A stretch of DNA of 64,000 bases from Acrocarpospora corrugata (GTDB lineage: Bacteria; Actinomycetota; Actinomycetes; Streptosporangiales; Streptosporangiaceae), in NCBI RefSeq assembly GCF_009687845.1, contig NZ_BLAD01000068.1, forward strand, positions 1-64,000, given 5' to 3'. This document shows, one piece after another, positions 9,049 through 18,998 of the stretch. A program made the translations under genes and the position numbers. The first letter of the stretch is position 1; every line of letters begins with the position of its first letter. A model generated the notes under the pieces. That model did not search any database. It was given only the letters and a program-made list of their open reading frames with translations, and was not told where the DNA came from.

Positions 9049-10608
9049 GTGCCGCGACCACGTCCGTTCCTTGCCGCCCTCGCCGTGTCGATCCTGCTCA
9101 CCAGTGCTTGTAGTAGTTCCGAACCCGCCAGCCCCGCCGCGTCCACGACGTTACGCATCGGGTTGAGCGCGGAGTCGGGTGCGCTGGATCCGCACGCGTT
9201 CACCGGAAACTTCCTGATGCTCGACGCCATCTACGAGCCGCTGGTCACCTATGCCGAGGACGGCAAGCTGGAGCCGGGCCTGGCGGAGTCGTGGACCGTC
9301 GCCGAGGACGGCAAGCAGGTGACCTTCGACCTGCGGGACGGCGTGCGCTTCACCGACGGTTCACCCGTGGACGCCGCCGCCGTCAAGTGGAACTTCGAGC
9401 GGTGGGTGAGCAACAAGCGCTTCTCGTTCTTCCGGGCGTCGCAGGTCATCTCCTCGGTGGAGGCTCCGGATCCGGACACCGTCCGGGTCACCTTGTCCGA
9501 GCCGTACGAGCCGCTGTTGCAGGAGATGTCGATCGTTCGGCCCGTCCGGCTGCTCAGCCCGAAGTCGGTCGCCGCCGACGACGCTTTCCAGAGCCCCGTG
9601 GGCACAGGGGCCTGGAAGCTCGCGTCCAACACCGCCACCGGCGCGGTACTGGAACGCAATGGCGACTACTGGGGCACCAAACCCGGTCTGGAACGGCTTG
9701 AGTTCAAGGTCATCCCTGATTCGCAGGCGCGTGTCGACGCGCTGGCCAACGGCGAGCTTGACCTGGTCGGTGGCGCGTATCTGGCCCCGATCACTCCCGT
9801 TGAGGCACAGTCCCTGAGCGGGCGCGACGACGTCAAACTGGTCACTGGCGCGCCAGATGTCTCGATCATGCTGGGGTTCAATCCCGACGGCCCGGCCGGT
9901 GACAAGGCGGTACGGGAGGCCGTCATCAAGGCGATCGACACCGCGTCCCTGGCCAAGGCGCTGTTCGCGGGCCATGCCGAAGCGGCGAAGCGGGTGTTCC
10001 CGCCGGACGTGCCCGACTCCGGCACCGATCTGCAGCTGGGCTTCGACCAAGCCGGTGCCGCCGGTGTGCTGGAGGCCGCCGGATACACGCTCGACGGGGA
10101 GACCCGGGTCAAGGACGGGAAGCCGCTGTCGCTGCGGCTGCTCATCCCCTCGACTCCGGCCGAGGGCCAGCTCGACCCCCGCACCATGGCCGCCGCCATC
10201 GCCGACGCCCTCAAGAAGGTGGGCATCACCGTCGAGATCACTCCGGTCGACGCCGCCGTGTACTACGACGAGCGCGCGGAAGGCACGTACGACATCACGT
10301 TCTTCGAGACGCTCGGCGCGCCCTACGACCCGTCCAGCTCGATCGTGTCGCTGTTCACCGACGAGGCGCGGGCGCCGCTCTGGGCGACACCGGCCATCGA
10401 GGACCTGGTCGACAAGGCGCTGTTCGCCCGCGACCCCGGTGCCCGGGGGCTGGCGTACCAGGCCCTCTACGACGCCGTGGCCGAGGACGCCGGGTTCGTG
10501 CCGCTCGTGTACCGGCCACGGCTGTGGGCCGTACGGGGCAACGTGAAGGGCTTCGCCGTCCCGACGACCGACGTGGATTTGGAACTGACCGGGGTCACCA
10601 TCGAATGA
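9049..10608 (+). CDS. NikA/OppA-family solute-binding lipoprotein
   Basis: The 519 aa protein starts at GTG 9049, with CAGGAG 6 bases upstream. An in-frame ATG at 8932 would place 39 residues in front of the signal peptide and is rejected. The type II signal peptide ends in the lipobox LTSAC, so the protein is anchored to the outer face of the membrane. YEPLVTYAEDGKLEPGLAESW and the DGVRFTDGSPVDA region place it in the cluster 5 peptide/nickel binding proteins, closer to NikA/CntA than to OppA. It overlaps the permease gene by 4 bases. The cargo may be a peptide, nickel or a metal-metallophore complex. Confidence 0.88.
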   Translation: MPRPRPFLAALAVSILLTSACSSSEPASPAASTTLRIGLSAESGALDPHAFTGNFLMLDAIYEPLVTYAEDGKLEPGLAESWTVAEDGKQVTFDLRDGVRFTDGSPVDAAAVKWNFERWVSNKRFSFFRASQVISSVEAPDPDTVRVTLSEPYEPLLQEMSIVRPVRLLSPKSVAADDAFQSPVGTGAWKLASNTATGAVLERNGDYWGTKPGLERLEFKVIPDSQARVDALANGELDLVGGAYLAPITPVEAQSLSGRDDVKLVTGAPDVSIMLGFNPDGPAGDKAVREAVIKAIDTASLAKALFAGHAEAAKRVFPPDVPDSGTDLQLGFDQAGAAGVLEAAGYTLDGETRVKDGKPLSLRLLIPSTPAEGQLDPRTMAAAIADALKKVGITVEITPVDAAVYYDERAEGTYDITFFETLGAPYDPSSSIVSLFTDEARAPLWATPAIEDLVDKALFARDPGARGLAYQALYDAVAEDAGFVPLVYRPRLWAVRGNVKGFAVPTTDVDLELTGVTIE

Positions 10609-11603
10609 GAGCTCCAGGGCGGCCGCGTTTCGCTGGACGCCGCGTCACGCGATGGGCCGTCGACACCGTCGGCGTGCTCCTGGCTCTCACGGCCGGCACC
10701 TTCGCGCTCGTTCTACTGGCCCGCGGCGATCCCGCCGCGATCCTGGCGGCGACCCGGGCCGGTCGCTCCGCCACGCCGGAACAGGTCGAGGCCGTCCGGG
10801 CCGAACTGGGCCTGGACGCGCCCGCCCTGGTGCGGTACGCGCGGTGGCTCGCCGACGCGGTCACCGGGGACTTCGGGCTGTCGTTGCGGACGAACACCCC
10901 CATCGGACCGGAGATCGCCGATCGGATGGGCGTGACGCTGGGATTGGTGGGCGGCTCCGCCGTGGTGGCGCTCGCGGTGGGGCTTGCCGTCGGCATCGCC
11001 GGAGCGGTGCTCGGGCCTGGCCTGCCGCGTGGAGCCCTGCGCGGCGGGGCCCTGCTGGTGACCTCGCTGCCGGTGTTCTGGCTGAGTTACCTGCTGGTGC
11101 TGGTGCTGGCTCTGCGCCTGGGCCTGGTGCCGACGTCGGGGATGGCGGGTCCGGCGACGTGGGTGATGCCGATGGCGGTGCTCGGGCTGCCGGCGGCCGG
11201 TGCCCTCAGCCGGGTGGTGGCCGTCACGCTTCGCGAGGCGCTCGACCGGCCGTACGTGCTGGCCGCGCAGGCCCGAGGGAGCGGATGGATCTCGATCGTG
11301 TTCCGTGACGGTCTGCCCAATGCCGCCGGGCCGATCCTGTCCCTGTCCGGAATCACGGTCGGCAGTCTGCTGGTGGGCACGGTCGTCGTGGAGCAGATCT
11401 TCGGCTGGCCCGGTCTGGGGGACTATTTCGTCCAGGCGGCCGCTGCCCGGGACGTCCCGGCGCTCCAGGCCAGCGCTCTCATTCTGGGCGGGGGGTTCAT
11501 TCTGGCGAACCGCCTCGCCGACGTCCTGCAGGTCCTCATCGACCCCCGGTCCCGCCGAGACGGCGGCGTGCCCACGCCGTGGCTCCGGAAGGGGACGGCG
11601 TGA
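10605..11603 (+). CDS. ABC importer permease (NikB/DppB-like)
   Basis: The 332 aa protein has six predicted membrane helices and the long periplasmic loop typical of DppB/NikB. The N-terminal loop contains LGLDAPALVRYARWL and GDFGLSLRTNTPI. The EAA loop near REALDRPYVLAAQARGSG contacts the ATPases. It pairs with the permease half of the next gene to form the channel. Start ATG 10605 overlaps the upstream stop, and its own stop overlaps the next start, so expression is coupled. Confidence 0.9.
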   Translation: MRAPGRPRFAGRRVTRWAVDTVGVLLALTAGTFALVLLARGDPAAILAATRAGRSATPEQVEAVRAELGLDAPALVRYARWLADAVTGDFGLSLRTNTPIGPEIADRMGVTLGLVGGSAVVALAVGLAVGIAGAVLGPGLPRGALRGGALLVTSLPVFWLSYLLVLVLALRLGLVPTSGMAGPATWVMPMAVLGLPAAGALSRVVAVTLREALDRPYVLAAQARGSGWISIVFRDGLPNAAGPILSLSGITVGSLLVGTVVVEQIFGWPGLGDYFVQAAAARDVPALQASALILGGGFILANRLADVLQVLIDPRSRRDGGVPTPWLRKGTA

Positions 11604-13417
11604 CCCGGACCGTGCTGGTCGCCCTTCCGCTGGTCGTGTTCGCGATCGCGGGGTTGCTGGCGCCCGTCCTCGCGCCGGTCGATCCCACGGCCGTCGATCT
11701 GGCGGCCAGTCTGCTGCCGCCGTCGGCGGACCATCCGCTCGGCACCGATCAGCTCGGCCGGGATCAGCTCAGCCGGATCCTGTACGGCGCGCAAATCTCT
11801 CTCGCGGTCACGGCGGCGGTCCTGACGATCTCACTGACCGTCGGCGTCATCACCGGCACCATCGCCGGATATCTCGGCGGCCGGGCCGACCGGGTGATCT
11901 CCCGGGTGGTCGACATGGCGGTCTCACTGCCGGGGATGCTCGTGGCGCTGGCGGTCATCGGGGTGCGGGGTCCCGGTGTGGTGAACCTCATCATCGCGAT
12001 GTCCCTGTGGGCGTGGGCGCCGTACGCCCGGATCGCGCGGGCCCGGGTGGCCGGTCTGCGGGGCAGTCCGCACCTCGACGCGCTGCGGCTGCTCGGCGCC
12101 TCGCCCGCGCGGGTCATCGGCAGGCATCTGCTGCCGCCCGCCCTCGCGCCGTGCCTGGTCTACGCCAGCACCGACGTCGGCTCCATCGTGCTCGGCGTGG
12201 CCACGCTGAGCTTTCTCGGCCTGGGCATCCCGCCGCCGTACGCCGAGTGGGGTCAGATGCTCATCGAGGGGCGGCCTTACCTGGCCTCCGCCTGGTGGCT
12301 GGCCTACCCGCCCGGTATCGCGATCACGGCCGTCGTGTTCGCGAGCAACCTGCTCGGGGAGCGTCTGGCGGGTGACGACGAGAGGCCCTCGATCCTGCGG
12401 TGGGTACGCCCCACGGCCCGGCGTCGGCTCGCCGACCACGTGCCCACCGCTGCCGAGGGTGACGTCGTTTTGAGCGTACAAGATCTGTCTGTCGGATATC
12501 CGCAGCGCGTCGTCGCCGAGGTCTCCTACGAGGTTCGGCGCGGACAGGTCCTGGCCATCGTCGGCGAGAGCGGCAGCGGCAAGACCACATCCGTGCTGGC
12601 GCCCTTCGGGCTGCTGGATCCCAGTGCCGTCGCCACCGGCTCGGCGACGCTGGGATCCGGCGAGCTCATGGGTCTCACCCCCCACGAGCGGCGCCTGGTC
12701 AACGGCCGTCGCGTCGGCGTGGTCTTCCAGGACAGCCTCGCCGTGCTCAACCCCTTGCGGACCATCGGCGCGCATGTCGATGAGGCCGTCCGTAACGCGG
12801 GCCGGGGCGGACGGCGGGCCGCCACCCGCCGCGTCACCGAAGAGCTGCTGCGCCTGGTCGGTCTGCCCGACCCCGCCGCGCTCGCCCGGCAGTTCCCCCA
12901 CCAGCTCTCCGGTGGGATGCGCCAGCGCGTGCAGATCGCCATCGCGCTCGCCGGTGAGCCGGAGTTGCTCGTCGCCGACGAACCGACCTCCGCGCTCGAC
13001 GTGACCGTGCAGGCGCAACTGCTCGACCTGCTGGGACGGCTGCGCGACGAGCTGTCCATGTCCATGATCGTGGTCAGCCACGACCTGGCGGTGGTCTCGC
13101 GGCTGGCCGACAGCGTGGCCGTCATGTACGCCGGGCGGATCGTCGAATCGGGCCCGCTCACCACCGTGATCAACGATCCGGGCCACCCCTACACCCGTGG
13201 CCTGCTCGACGCCGTGCCGCTCCCCGGTGCGGTGCCGGGCACCCGTTTCCGCACCATGCCGGGACGCCCCGGCGCCGGTCCCGACGACAGCAGCGGCTGC
13301 GCGTTCGCTCCACGGTGCCCGATCGCCGTCACGGCCTGCACGAACGACCGGCCGGTTCTGAAAGTCCTGACCTCCGCCGCCACACACCGGTCGGCCTGTT
13401 CGAGAGGAGGGGCGTGA
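11600..13417 (+). CDS. Fused ABC permease-ATPase (NikC/DppC + NikD/DppD)
   Basis: The 605 aa protein joins two subunits. Residues about 1-265 are a DppC/NikC permease with six helices, including DHPLGTDQLGRDQLSRILYG and an EAA loop. Residues about 290-605 are a DppD/NikD ATPase with Walker A GESGSGKTT, signature LSGGMRQRV, Walker B LLVADEP and the C-terminal CAFAPRCP oligopeptide-ABC tail. No stop, ribosome site or frameshift divides them. In most bacteria these are separate genes. The fusion fixes a 1:1 ratio of this permease and ATPase. The linker (about 265-290) is short and Arg-rich. Confidence 0.9.
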   Translation: MTRTVLVALPLVVFAIAGLLAPVLAPVDPTAVDLAASLLPPSADHPLGTDQLGRDQLSRILYGAQISLAVTAAVLTISLTVGVITGTIAGYLGGRADRVISRVVDMAVSLPGMLVALAVIGVRGPGVVNLIIAMSLWAWAPYARIARARVAGLRGSPHLDALRLLGASPARVIGRHLLPPALAPCLVYASTDVGSIVLGVATLSFLGLGIPPPYAEWGQMLIEGRPYLASAWWLAYPPGIAITAVVFASNLLGERLAGDDERPSILRWVRPTARRRLADHVPTAAEGDVVLSVQDLSVGYPQRVVAEVSYEVRRGQVLAIVGESGSGKTTSVLAPFGLLDPSAVATGSATLGSGELMGLTPHERRLVNGRRVGVVFQDSLAVLNPLRTIGAHVDEAVRNAGRGGRRAATRRVTEELLRLVGLPDPAALARQFPHQLSGGMRQRVQIAIALAGEPELLVADEPTSALDVTVQAQLLDLLGRLRDELSMSMIVVSHDLAVVSRLADSVAVMYAGRIVESGPLTTVINDPGHPYTRGLLDAVPLPGAVPGTRFRTMPGRPGAGPDDSSGCAFAPRCPIAVTACTNDRPVLKVLTSAATHRSACSRGGA

Positions 13418-14178
13418 CCGTGCTGGAAGTCGAAAGGCTCAGCGCCGGATACCGGAATCGTGTGGACGTGGTGAAGGACGTCACCATCCGCGTCGACGCG
13501 GGCGAGATCGTCGGAGTCGTCGGCGAGTCGGGTTGCGGCAAGACGACGCTCGCGCGCGTCATCACCGGACTCAGTCGCCCCAGGGCGGGCGTGGTGCGCT
13601 TCGAAGGGGTGGACGTGCACGCCCTCCGGGGCCAGGCGTTGCGGGCGCATCGACGGCACATCCAGATGGTGTTCCAGGATCCGTATCTCACTCTCAGTCC
13701 CCGTCAGACGGTACGGCAGGCTCTCACCGAGCCGCTGCTCATCCACCGGATCGGCGACGCCCGCTCCCGGTCCGCGCGCGTAGATGAACTGCTGGACCTT
13801 GTCGGGCTCGATCCCGAGGTCGGCGAGCGACGGCCCCGGCAGCTGTCCGGGGGGCAGCAGCAGCGGGTGGCGATCGCCCGTGCGCTCGCCCTGGAGCCCC
13901 GCCTGCTCGTGTGCGACGAACCCGTCACCGCGCTCGACGTGTCGGTGCAGGCGAAAGTGCTCAACCTGCTGTGCGACCTACGCGACCGGCTCGGCCTGGC
14001 CTGCCTGTTCATCGCCCACGATCTCGCCGTGGTAAGGCAGCTCGCGGACCGGATCGCGGTCATGCACGATGGCCGTATCGTCGAGCAGGGCCCGACCCTG
14101 GAGGTGACCACGGACCCCCGTCACCCGTACACCCGGGCCCTTATCGCGGCGACCCCTACGATCCCGTTCGGCCGCTGA
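13414..14178 (+). CDS. ABC importer ATPase (NikE/DppF-like)
   Basis: The 254 aa ATPase starts at GTG 13414 after GAGAGGAGG, and overlaps the fusion gene by 4 bases. It has Walker A GESGCGKTT, signature LSGGQQQR, Walker B LLVCDEP and switch His in FIAHD. It is the second motor of the importer. It lacks the long C-terminal Cys-rich extension seen on the fused ATPase. Its 3' end overlaps the convergent MFS gene by 23 bases. Confidence 0.9.
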   Translation: MTVLEVERLSAGYRNRVDVVKDVTIRVDAGEIVGVVGESGCGKTTLARVITGLSRPRAGVVRFEGVDVHALRGQALRAHRRHIQMVFQDPYLTLSPRQTVRQALTEPLLIHRIGDARSRSARVDELLDLVGLDPEVGERRPRQLSGGQQQRVAIARALALEPRLLVCDEPVTALDVSVQAKVLNLLCDLRDRLGLACLFIAHDLAVVRQLADRIAVMHDGRIVEQGPTLEVTTDPRHPYTRALIAATPTIPFGR

Positions 14179-15343
14179 CTCGCGCCACGGCGAGCACGAG
14201 CACCGGGATCAGGACGCACTGGGCGGCCACGACCAGCCAGAACCCCGGAAGGTACCCGCCGCGCTCGAACAACCCGTACACCATGCCGCCGACCACGCCG
14301 CTGAGGCAGGCGCCGACCCCGACGGCCAGCCGCTGCTGCCCGAAGACCACGGTCGTGGACCGCTTCGACCGCGCCAGCGCCTCAAGGTCGTTCTTGAGGA
14401 ACAACACCGCGTTGCCGACACTGATCGCGGTGACCCCGGCCACGATCGTGAGCCCGTTCCCACCGGCGAAGGCGACCATCCCCGCCGCCAGGCAGCCGAA
14501 CCCGATCGCCATCGCCACCGGGTAGCTCATGCGCTCGACCCACCGCGCCACCAGGGGCTGAATGAGTGCCAGGCCGAGGGAGTATCCCATCATGGCCACG
14601 CCGAAGGTCAGGACGGTCACCCGGTCCTGGGCGTAGCTGGACAGGTATTGGTAGAACTGCATGTGCATGTACAGGGACAGGGCGGTGACGACGAAAGGCA
14701 GCACCGCCAGGCCGTGCAGCATCCGCCGGAACGGCTCAACCGCCGGGGCGTCCTCGACGCGCGGCTTCCGCCGCAGGAAGACATGCCCGACCGCCAGGCT
14801 GACGTACACCGTGGTGACGACGGCGAACATCTCTTCTGGCCGCTGGATGAGCAGGGCCCCCACCACCGGCCCGAGAGCGATGCCGAGGTTGCCGGCGGCG
14901 TTGCCGGCCGACACCAGCCGGGACCGCTGCTCACTGCTCACCCCCTGAACGAGGTAGCTGCGGTACGCGGGCGAATACAGTGACCCGCCGCCGGAGATGA
15001 AAAGCAGGCCCGCGACGGTGAGCGCCGGGCTCACCGCTCCCGCGAGGAAGGCCACACCCCCGAGGCTGTACAGGACCAGAGCACTGAGCAGGGATCGTTT
15101 CAGCCCCACCCGCTCGGCCACCGCCGCGGTCGCCGGCGCGCTGGCGAACTGCACCAGGGTCACCAACCCGAGCACCAGGCCGACCTGCTCCATCGCCAGG
15201 CCCATACGCTCACGCAACAGCACGGCCATGTACGGATGAACCGAGAAAGAGCCGACGTTGACCAGCAATCCGCCTGCCAGCACCGCGAACTGAGCACCGG
15301 TCAAGGAGAGACCACGCAGGCGCACCGGCGAAGGTGCCGCCAT
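14156..15343 (-). CDS. Major facilitator superfamily transporter
   Basis: The 395 aa protein has twelve predicted helices with the MFS loop 2-3 motif weakly kept as AVAERVGLKRSLL. It faces the NikA-type importer with a short 3' overlap. In staphylococcal-type opine metallophore loci a similar importer is accompanied by an MFS exporter of the metallophore. That parallel is only positional here, since no opine-synthesis genes are present. A drug or sugar substrate is equally possible. Confidence 0.82.
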   Translation of the reverse strand: MAAPSPVRLRGLSLTGAQFAVLAGGLLVNVGSFSVHPYMAVLLRERMGLAMEQVGLVLGLVTLVQFASAPATAAVAERVGLKRSLLSALVLYSLGGVAFLAGAVSPALTVAGLLFISGGGSLYSPAYRSYLVQGVSSEQRSRLVSAGNAAGNLGIALGPVVGALLIQRPEEMFAVVTTVYVSLAVGHVFLRRKPRVEDAPAVEPFRRMLHGLAVLPFVVTALSLYMHMQFYQYLSSYAQDRVTVLTFGVAMMGYSLGLALIQPLVARWVERMSYPVAMAIGFGCLAAGMVAFAGGNGLTIVAGVTAISVGNAVLFLKNDLEALARSKRSTTVVFGQQRLAVGVGACLSGVVGGMVYGLFERGGYLPGFWLVVAAQCVLIPVLVLAVARVSGRTGS

Positions 15344-15618
15344 CAGCCGGTCGACCGGCTGGCGTGGCGCTGATCGCGTGCCTCACACCATCCCACCAGC
15401 GACCTCCATGCCTACTCGCGTCTCCAGGCCCACAGAGATGGTCGTCCCGGGAGTTCGGGGAGTTCCCGACGTCCGTTATTCCCCGAAGCGGACTACACAA
15501 CGGAACTTTGGGGCCAGCCGGCTCGGGTGCTCCAAATCGAAATATTCGTCCCATTTATTCCATTATGAGAAGTCTGGACTAGTGTGGAAGGGAAACGTCG
15601 TCTCGACGAGGAGGAATC

Positions 15619-16026
15619 ATGCCTCGGACTCGTGAACTGTTCGACACGATGACCGTCAAAGGTGGACTGAGCAGCGACATCCTCGCCAATGCGGTGGACA
15701 CCCTGCAGGAATGCGAGGAGGCGGTGACCGCCTGCGCGATGGGCATGTTGGGTGAGCAGGACGCGCTCACCATGGCGTCGGCGATCAGCCGGGACCTGGA
15801 TTGCGCGGACATTGCGGGAACGACACGCCGGGTCCTGACCCGGGGAAGCGGTCCTGACAGCAGCCTGATCAGCGCACAGGTCGAAGCCTGCCTACTGGCA
15901 TGCGAGCGTAGTCACGCGTTGTGTAACCAGCACGCCGCTCAACACGCCCACTGCCAGATGTGCGCGGAGGTCACGCGCCGCTCCGCCGACATGTGCCGGG
16001 GGATTCTCGCAGCACTTCACAGGTAG
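15619..16026 (+). CDS. Copper-storage-type four-helix bundle protein (Csp/DUF326)
   Basis: The 135 aa protein has no signal peptide and is rich in Cys and His arranged along amphipathic helices: CEEAVTACAMG, LDCADIA, EACLLACERSHALC and HCQMC...MCRG. This is the pattern of the cytosolic copper-storage proteins of the Csp/DUF326 family, which bind many Cu(I) ions inside a four-helix bundle. The start ATG 15619 follows GACGAGGAGGAATC, a strong ribosome site. A candidate -10 TAGTGT is at 15580-15585, but no clear CsoR-type operator is seen. It opens a run of copper genes. Confidence 0.85.
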   Translation: MPRTRELFDTMTVKGGLSSDILANAVDTLQECEEAVTACAMGMLGEQDALTMASAISRDLDCADIAGTTRRVLTRGSGPDSSLISAQVEACLLACERSHALCNQHAAQHAHCQMCAEVTRRSADMCRGILAALHR

Positions 16027-16102
16027 ATACGCGCCTGGCACAGGTCCGTACGATCCTGCGACGGCCGCGCCGACGGCTTGGGCGGGACTCACGGGAGAGG
16101 AC

Positions 16103-16592
16103 ATGGCCTCTGTCTTCTACGCCGAAACAATTGTCGGCAATGGGCCTGCTGTCCGTGCGAGCCAAGCCGCGCCGGCGGCATCGGCGCGGCGTCCGGCCTC
16201 GCCCTGCACCGGTTTCTGGAGGGGGCGACCCTGGCCCTGACTCCTTCGATCATCGTGGTCTCGGCCCTGTTCGTCCACGCGGGCAGCGAAGGGCTGGCGC
16301 TGGCCGCGCTGCTGGGAGCACGACCACGTCGGTATGTGGCCCCATGGATCGGGCTGGCCTGCCTGAGTCCGGTCGCGGGTGCTCTGATCACGAGCGCCCT
16401 GCCTGTCCCGGCCGGACTCATGCCACTACTGCTGGCCTTCGTCGCAGGTGTTCTCGCCCAGGGCGCTTGGGTCGCCGTGAAGGTCGCCTACCGGCGTTCG
16501 CCCCACGACAGGCGCCTGGATCGCCTGTCGCCATGGCTTTCGCCGCCGCTCTCACCACGATTGTCGTTCTCCTCGGCTCCATGACTCGCTGA
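16103..16592 (+). pseudogene. Decayed ZIP-like metal permease
   Basis: ATG 16103, preceded by GGGAGAGG, opens a frame MASVFYAETIVGNG that soon stops. A second frame carries a ZIP-like core with LHRFLEGATLAL, HAGSEGLALAAL and further hydrophobic helices (about 16175-16490). A third frame gives a hydrophobic tail, MAFAAALTTIVVLLGSM, ending at 16592. The His/Glu pairs resemble the metal-binding helices 4 and 5 of ZIP transporters. At least two frameshifts or an internal deletion break the gene, and most of the N-terminal half is absent. The ZIP assignment is moderate. Confidence 0.5.
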
Positions 16593-16614
16593 ATCCGACC
16601 AGCGCCTTGCGGCG

Positions 16615-17945
16615 TCACGCCCCGATGTTCTCCTTGTGGTCCGCCGGGGTTTCCGACTCTTTGTCGTTCGCCGGGGTCTCCGGGAGGGACGCCGAGAGTC
16701 TGGCCGTCCGCCCTCCGGCCCGCCTGAGCCCGAGCAGGGTGTCGACGACCAGGAAGACCGCCAGGCTGACGCCGAACAACGGCACGAAGTAGCCGACGGC
16801 GAGAGCCGACACGATGACGAGCACCAGCACCCAGGGAGATAGGGCGCGAAGACCGCCGCGCGGAGCGGGGCGGCCGAAACGCGCGCCCGCGCCGGTGCGC
16901 CTGGTCGGCCTGCGCTGCCACCACATGAGGTAGCCGCGGAAGATGACGTAGCTGATCCAGACGGCCAGCGCCACCAGGACGAGCTGGTTGACCAGCCCGA
17001 ACAGGATCCCCATGTGCGCGTCGATCGTCCAGTTCGCCATCTTCGCCATGAACGGCCAGTCAGCGAAGTCGAGCCGGTCGACGACCGAGCCCGTGGCTCC
17101 GTCGCCGGTGATCGCGTCGGACCGTGTCGGCCAGTCCCGCTTGCTCTCCGCCACGGTCCACGCCTTGCCGGCCTCATCCGGCGGGGTGATGAAGAGGGGG
17201 ACCTGCAACCCTTGGGCGCGGGCGGCGTCCATCACGCCGTCGATCCCCACCCCGGTGCTCATCACGTCGGCCGAGGTAGTCGAGTCCGGCGAACCGTGCT
17301 GGTGCCCGGAGCCTCCGGCCGCGGTCGTCGCGGTCAGGTTGGTCTCCAGCGGCCTGCTGGTCCACTCCAGGACCGAACGGATGTCGGCGATCTTGGCCCC
17401 CGCGTGGTTGGACCAGGTCAGACCCGTGGCGGACAGCAGGAGCAGGCCGAGCGCGATCCAGATACCGGTCGAGGCGTGCCACGACAGGTTACGGGTGCGC
17501 CCCGCTTCGAGGTGTCCGGCAAGAACACGCGACGGAGCCGGCGATCGGCCCGGCGCCGCCCGAGCCACAGGGAGATCCCACCGAGGACGACGATCCACAT
17601 CCAGCTCGCGGCCAGTTCGCTGTAGTTGCGATCGAACGCGCCCAGGTGCAGGTTACGGTGCAGATCATCGATCCAGGCGCGCACCCCGAGCCACTGCCCG
17701 AACGTCTGGACCTGGCCGCGGATCTCAGCGGTATAGGGATCGGCGAAGACCGCCATGGCGTAGTCGGCGGGCACGGTGCTGTCGCTGAACACCACGCGCG
17801 TGGTGCTGGTCTCGTCGATGGCGGGCATCACCGAGGTGACGTCTCCGGCGGGATGCGCCGCGCGGGCCGCCGAGACCTGCGCGGGATCGGTTGCGGGAGG
17901 CGGAGGGTCGCCGCCTGCGGGTTGTTCATCGACGCAGGACACGTG
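16615..17945 (-). pseudogene. Frameshifted, N-truncated PepSY-domain membrane protein
   Basis: Two frames together encode a PepSY-associated TM protein. The upstream frame has AAHPAGDVTSVMPAIDE, AVFADPYTAEIRGQV and AWIDDLHRNLHLGAF, then a membrane helix. Near 17510 coding continues in another frame with NLSWHASTGIWIALGLLLLS, the second PepSY region and terminal helices to 16615. The first helix expected before the N-terminal PepSY domain is missing. Relatives with this domain order occur beside copper and iron genes and may act as membrane reductases. A single-base assembly error could explain the frameshift but not the missing N-terminus. Confidence 0.7.
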
Positions 17946-18446
17946 CGTGCGGCGCCGGATCGGCGCAATGGAAACCGGCTGGCCGGAACCGCTGCCCGCC
18001 CGCCCCGCGGCTGAGCTCCAGCCGAAGCCGCCCGGTATCGGTACCACATGCGTTGTCCTCACATCGTTGTTCGGTTCAGTAGTCGTTCGGCATTACTGTC
18101 TGGTTCCCGGGAGGACGCCGGTGTCCGCGCACGTGACCGGGCGCGGCGGGACGATGGCCCAACCAGCGCAACCTGGTCGCCACCGCCCAGCGCGTAAGCG
18201 GTGAAATGACCTGAGACCGGCCGAAACTTGATCGTTTAACCGCGATCCAGGAACAGGCTGTGACGGATCCGGCAGCGTCTAGTGCCGGAAGCAACGTGCC
18301 AGGACTCAGGCCGCCCAAGCTGGAAGGTCATGCTTGCGGTGAACTGACCTGCCTGGCGGCACGTACCTGCGGGCGTATTGAGACGATCGGCACGCTTTGC
18401 CGGAGCGGTCTTCTCCGCCGGCCCTTCCGCTGAAAGGATGTTGACC
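17946..18446 (+). other. Intergenic stretch without a recognised gene
   Basis: No credible coding region is seen on either strand apart from decayed sequence next to the PepSY remnant. The last 60 bases, ending in CGCTGAAAGGATG, are shared with the spacer before the paralogue at 21230 and contain the ribosome site of the downstream gene. Confidence 0.4.
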
Positions 18447-18998
18447 GTGTCCCCCCGGGAACCGAGCCTGCGCCTGACGCGAGCCGCTGTGTTCGCCACG
18501 GTGTGTGTCATCGCCTCCGCGGCTGGACACGCATTCGCGGGTGGCGGATCGGTCCCGGTCACCGTGATGGCCCTGGGGGCCTTCGGCGTGCTAGGCATGG
18601 CTTACGCCCTCAACGGTCGCGAGCGCGGCGCTGAAGTCGTGCCGGCGGTGACGATCACAGCGCAGGTCATCCTGCACCAGCTGTTCGCGTGGGCCGCTCC
18701 CGGCATGCTGCCGCACACCGAGCACGAGCATCCGTTCGGCATGCTGCTGGTCCATCTCGCGCTGGCGGTGCTGACCGGATGGTGGCTGCAGCGGGGTGAG
18801 CGGGCGGTGTGGCTGATGTTGCGCCTGTGGGCGACTGGCACCCTATTCGCGCTGAGCTGGCTTTTCGGCATGTTCCGTCAGCAGTTTCCACCCGTACGGC
18901 AAGCAGCCCCGGCGGACGAGCCCGAGCCCCACCTCGGCTGGGAGATCGCGACCGCGGTCTGGCGGCATGGGCCTCCGCTGACCGTGCGCGCCGGCTGA
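18447..18998 (+). CDS. Paralogous small membrane protein, copy 1 (copper-island family)
   Basis: The 183 aa protein has about four to five hydrophobic helices. Features shared with four other proteins in this window are an N-terminal RLTRAAVFA, an ERG/RER loop, a QVILHQLF helix, a His loop (HTEHEH), MLLVHLALAVLTGWWLQRGE, and a C-terminal GPPL near the end. GTG 18447 is preferred because GAAAGGA is 9 bases upstream; ATG 18438 abuts that element too closely. It precedes copC by 99 bases in the same direction. The His-rich outer loop suggests metal contact, but no function is established. Confidence 0.75.
   Translation: MSPREPSLRLTRAAVFATVCVIASAAGHAFAGGGSVPVTVMALGAFGVLGMAYALNGRERGAEVVPAVTITAQVILHQLFAWAAPGMLPHTEHEHPFGMLLVHLALAVLTGWWLQRGERAVWLMLRLWATGTLFALSWLFGMFRQQFPPVRQAAPADEPEPHLGWEIATAVWRHGPPLTVRAG

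Noticed and set aside
9049-15343. Staphylopine-type metallophore locus
   Set aside because: The transporter order is similar, but genes for opine synthesis (nicotianamine-synthase-like, opine dehydrogenase) are absent from the window.
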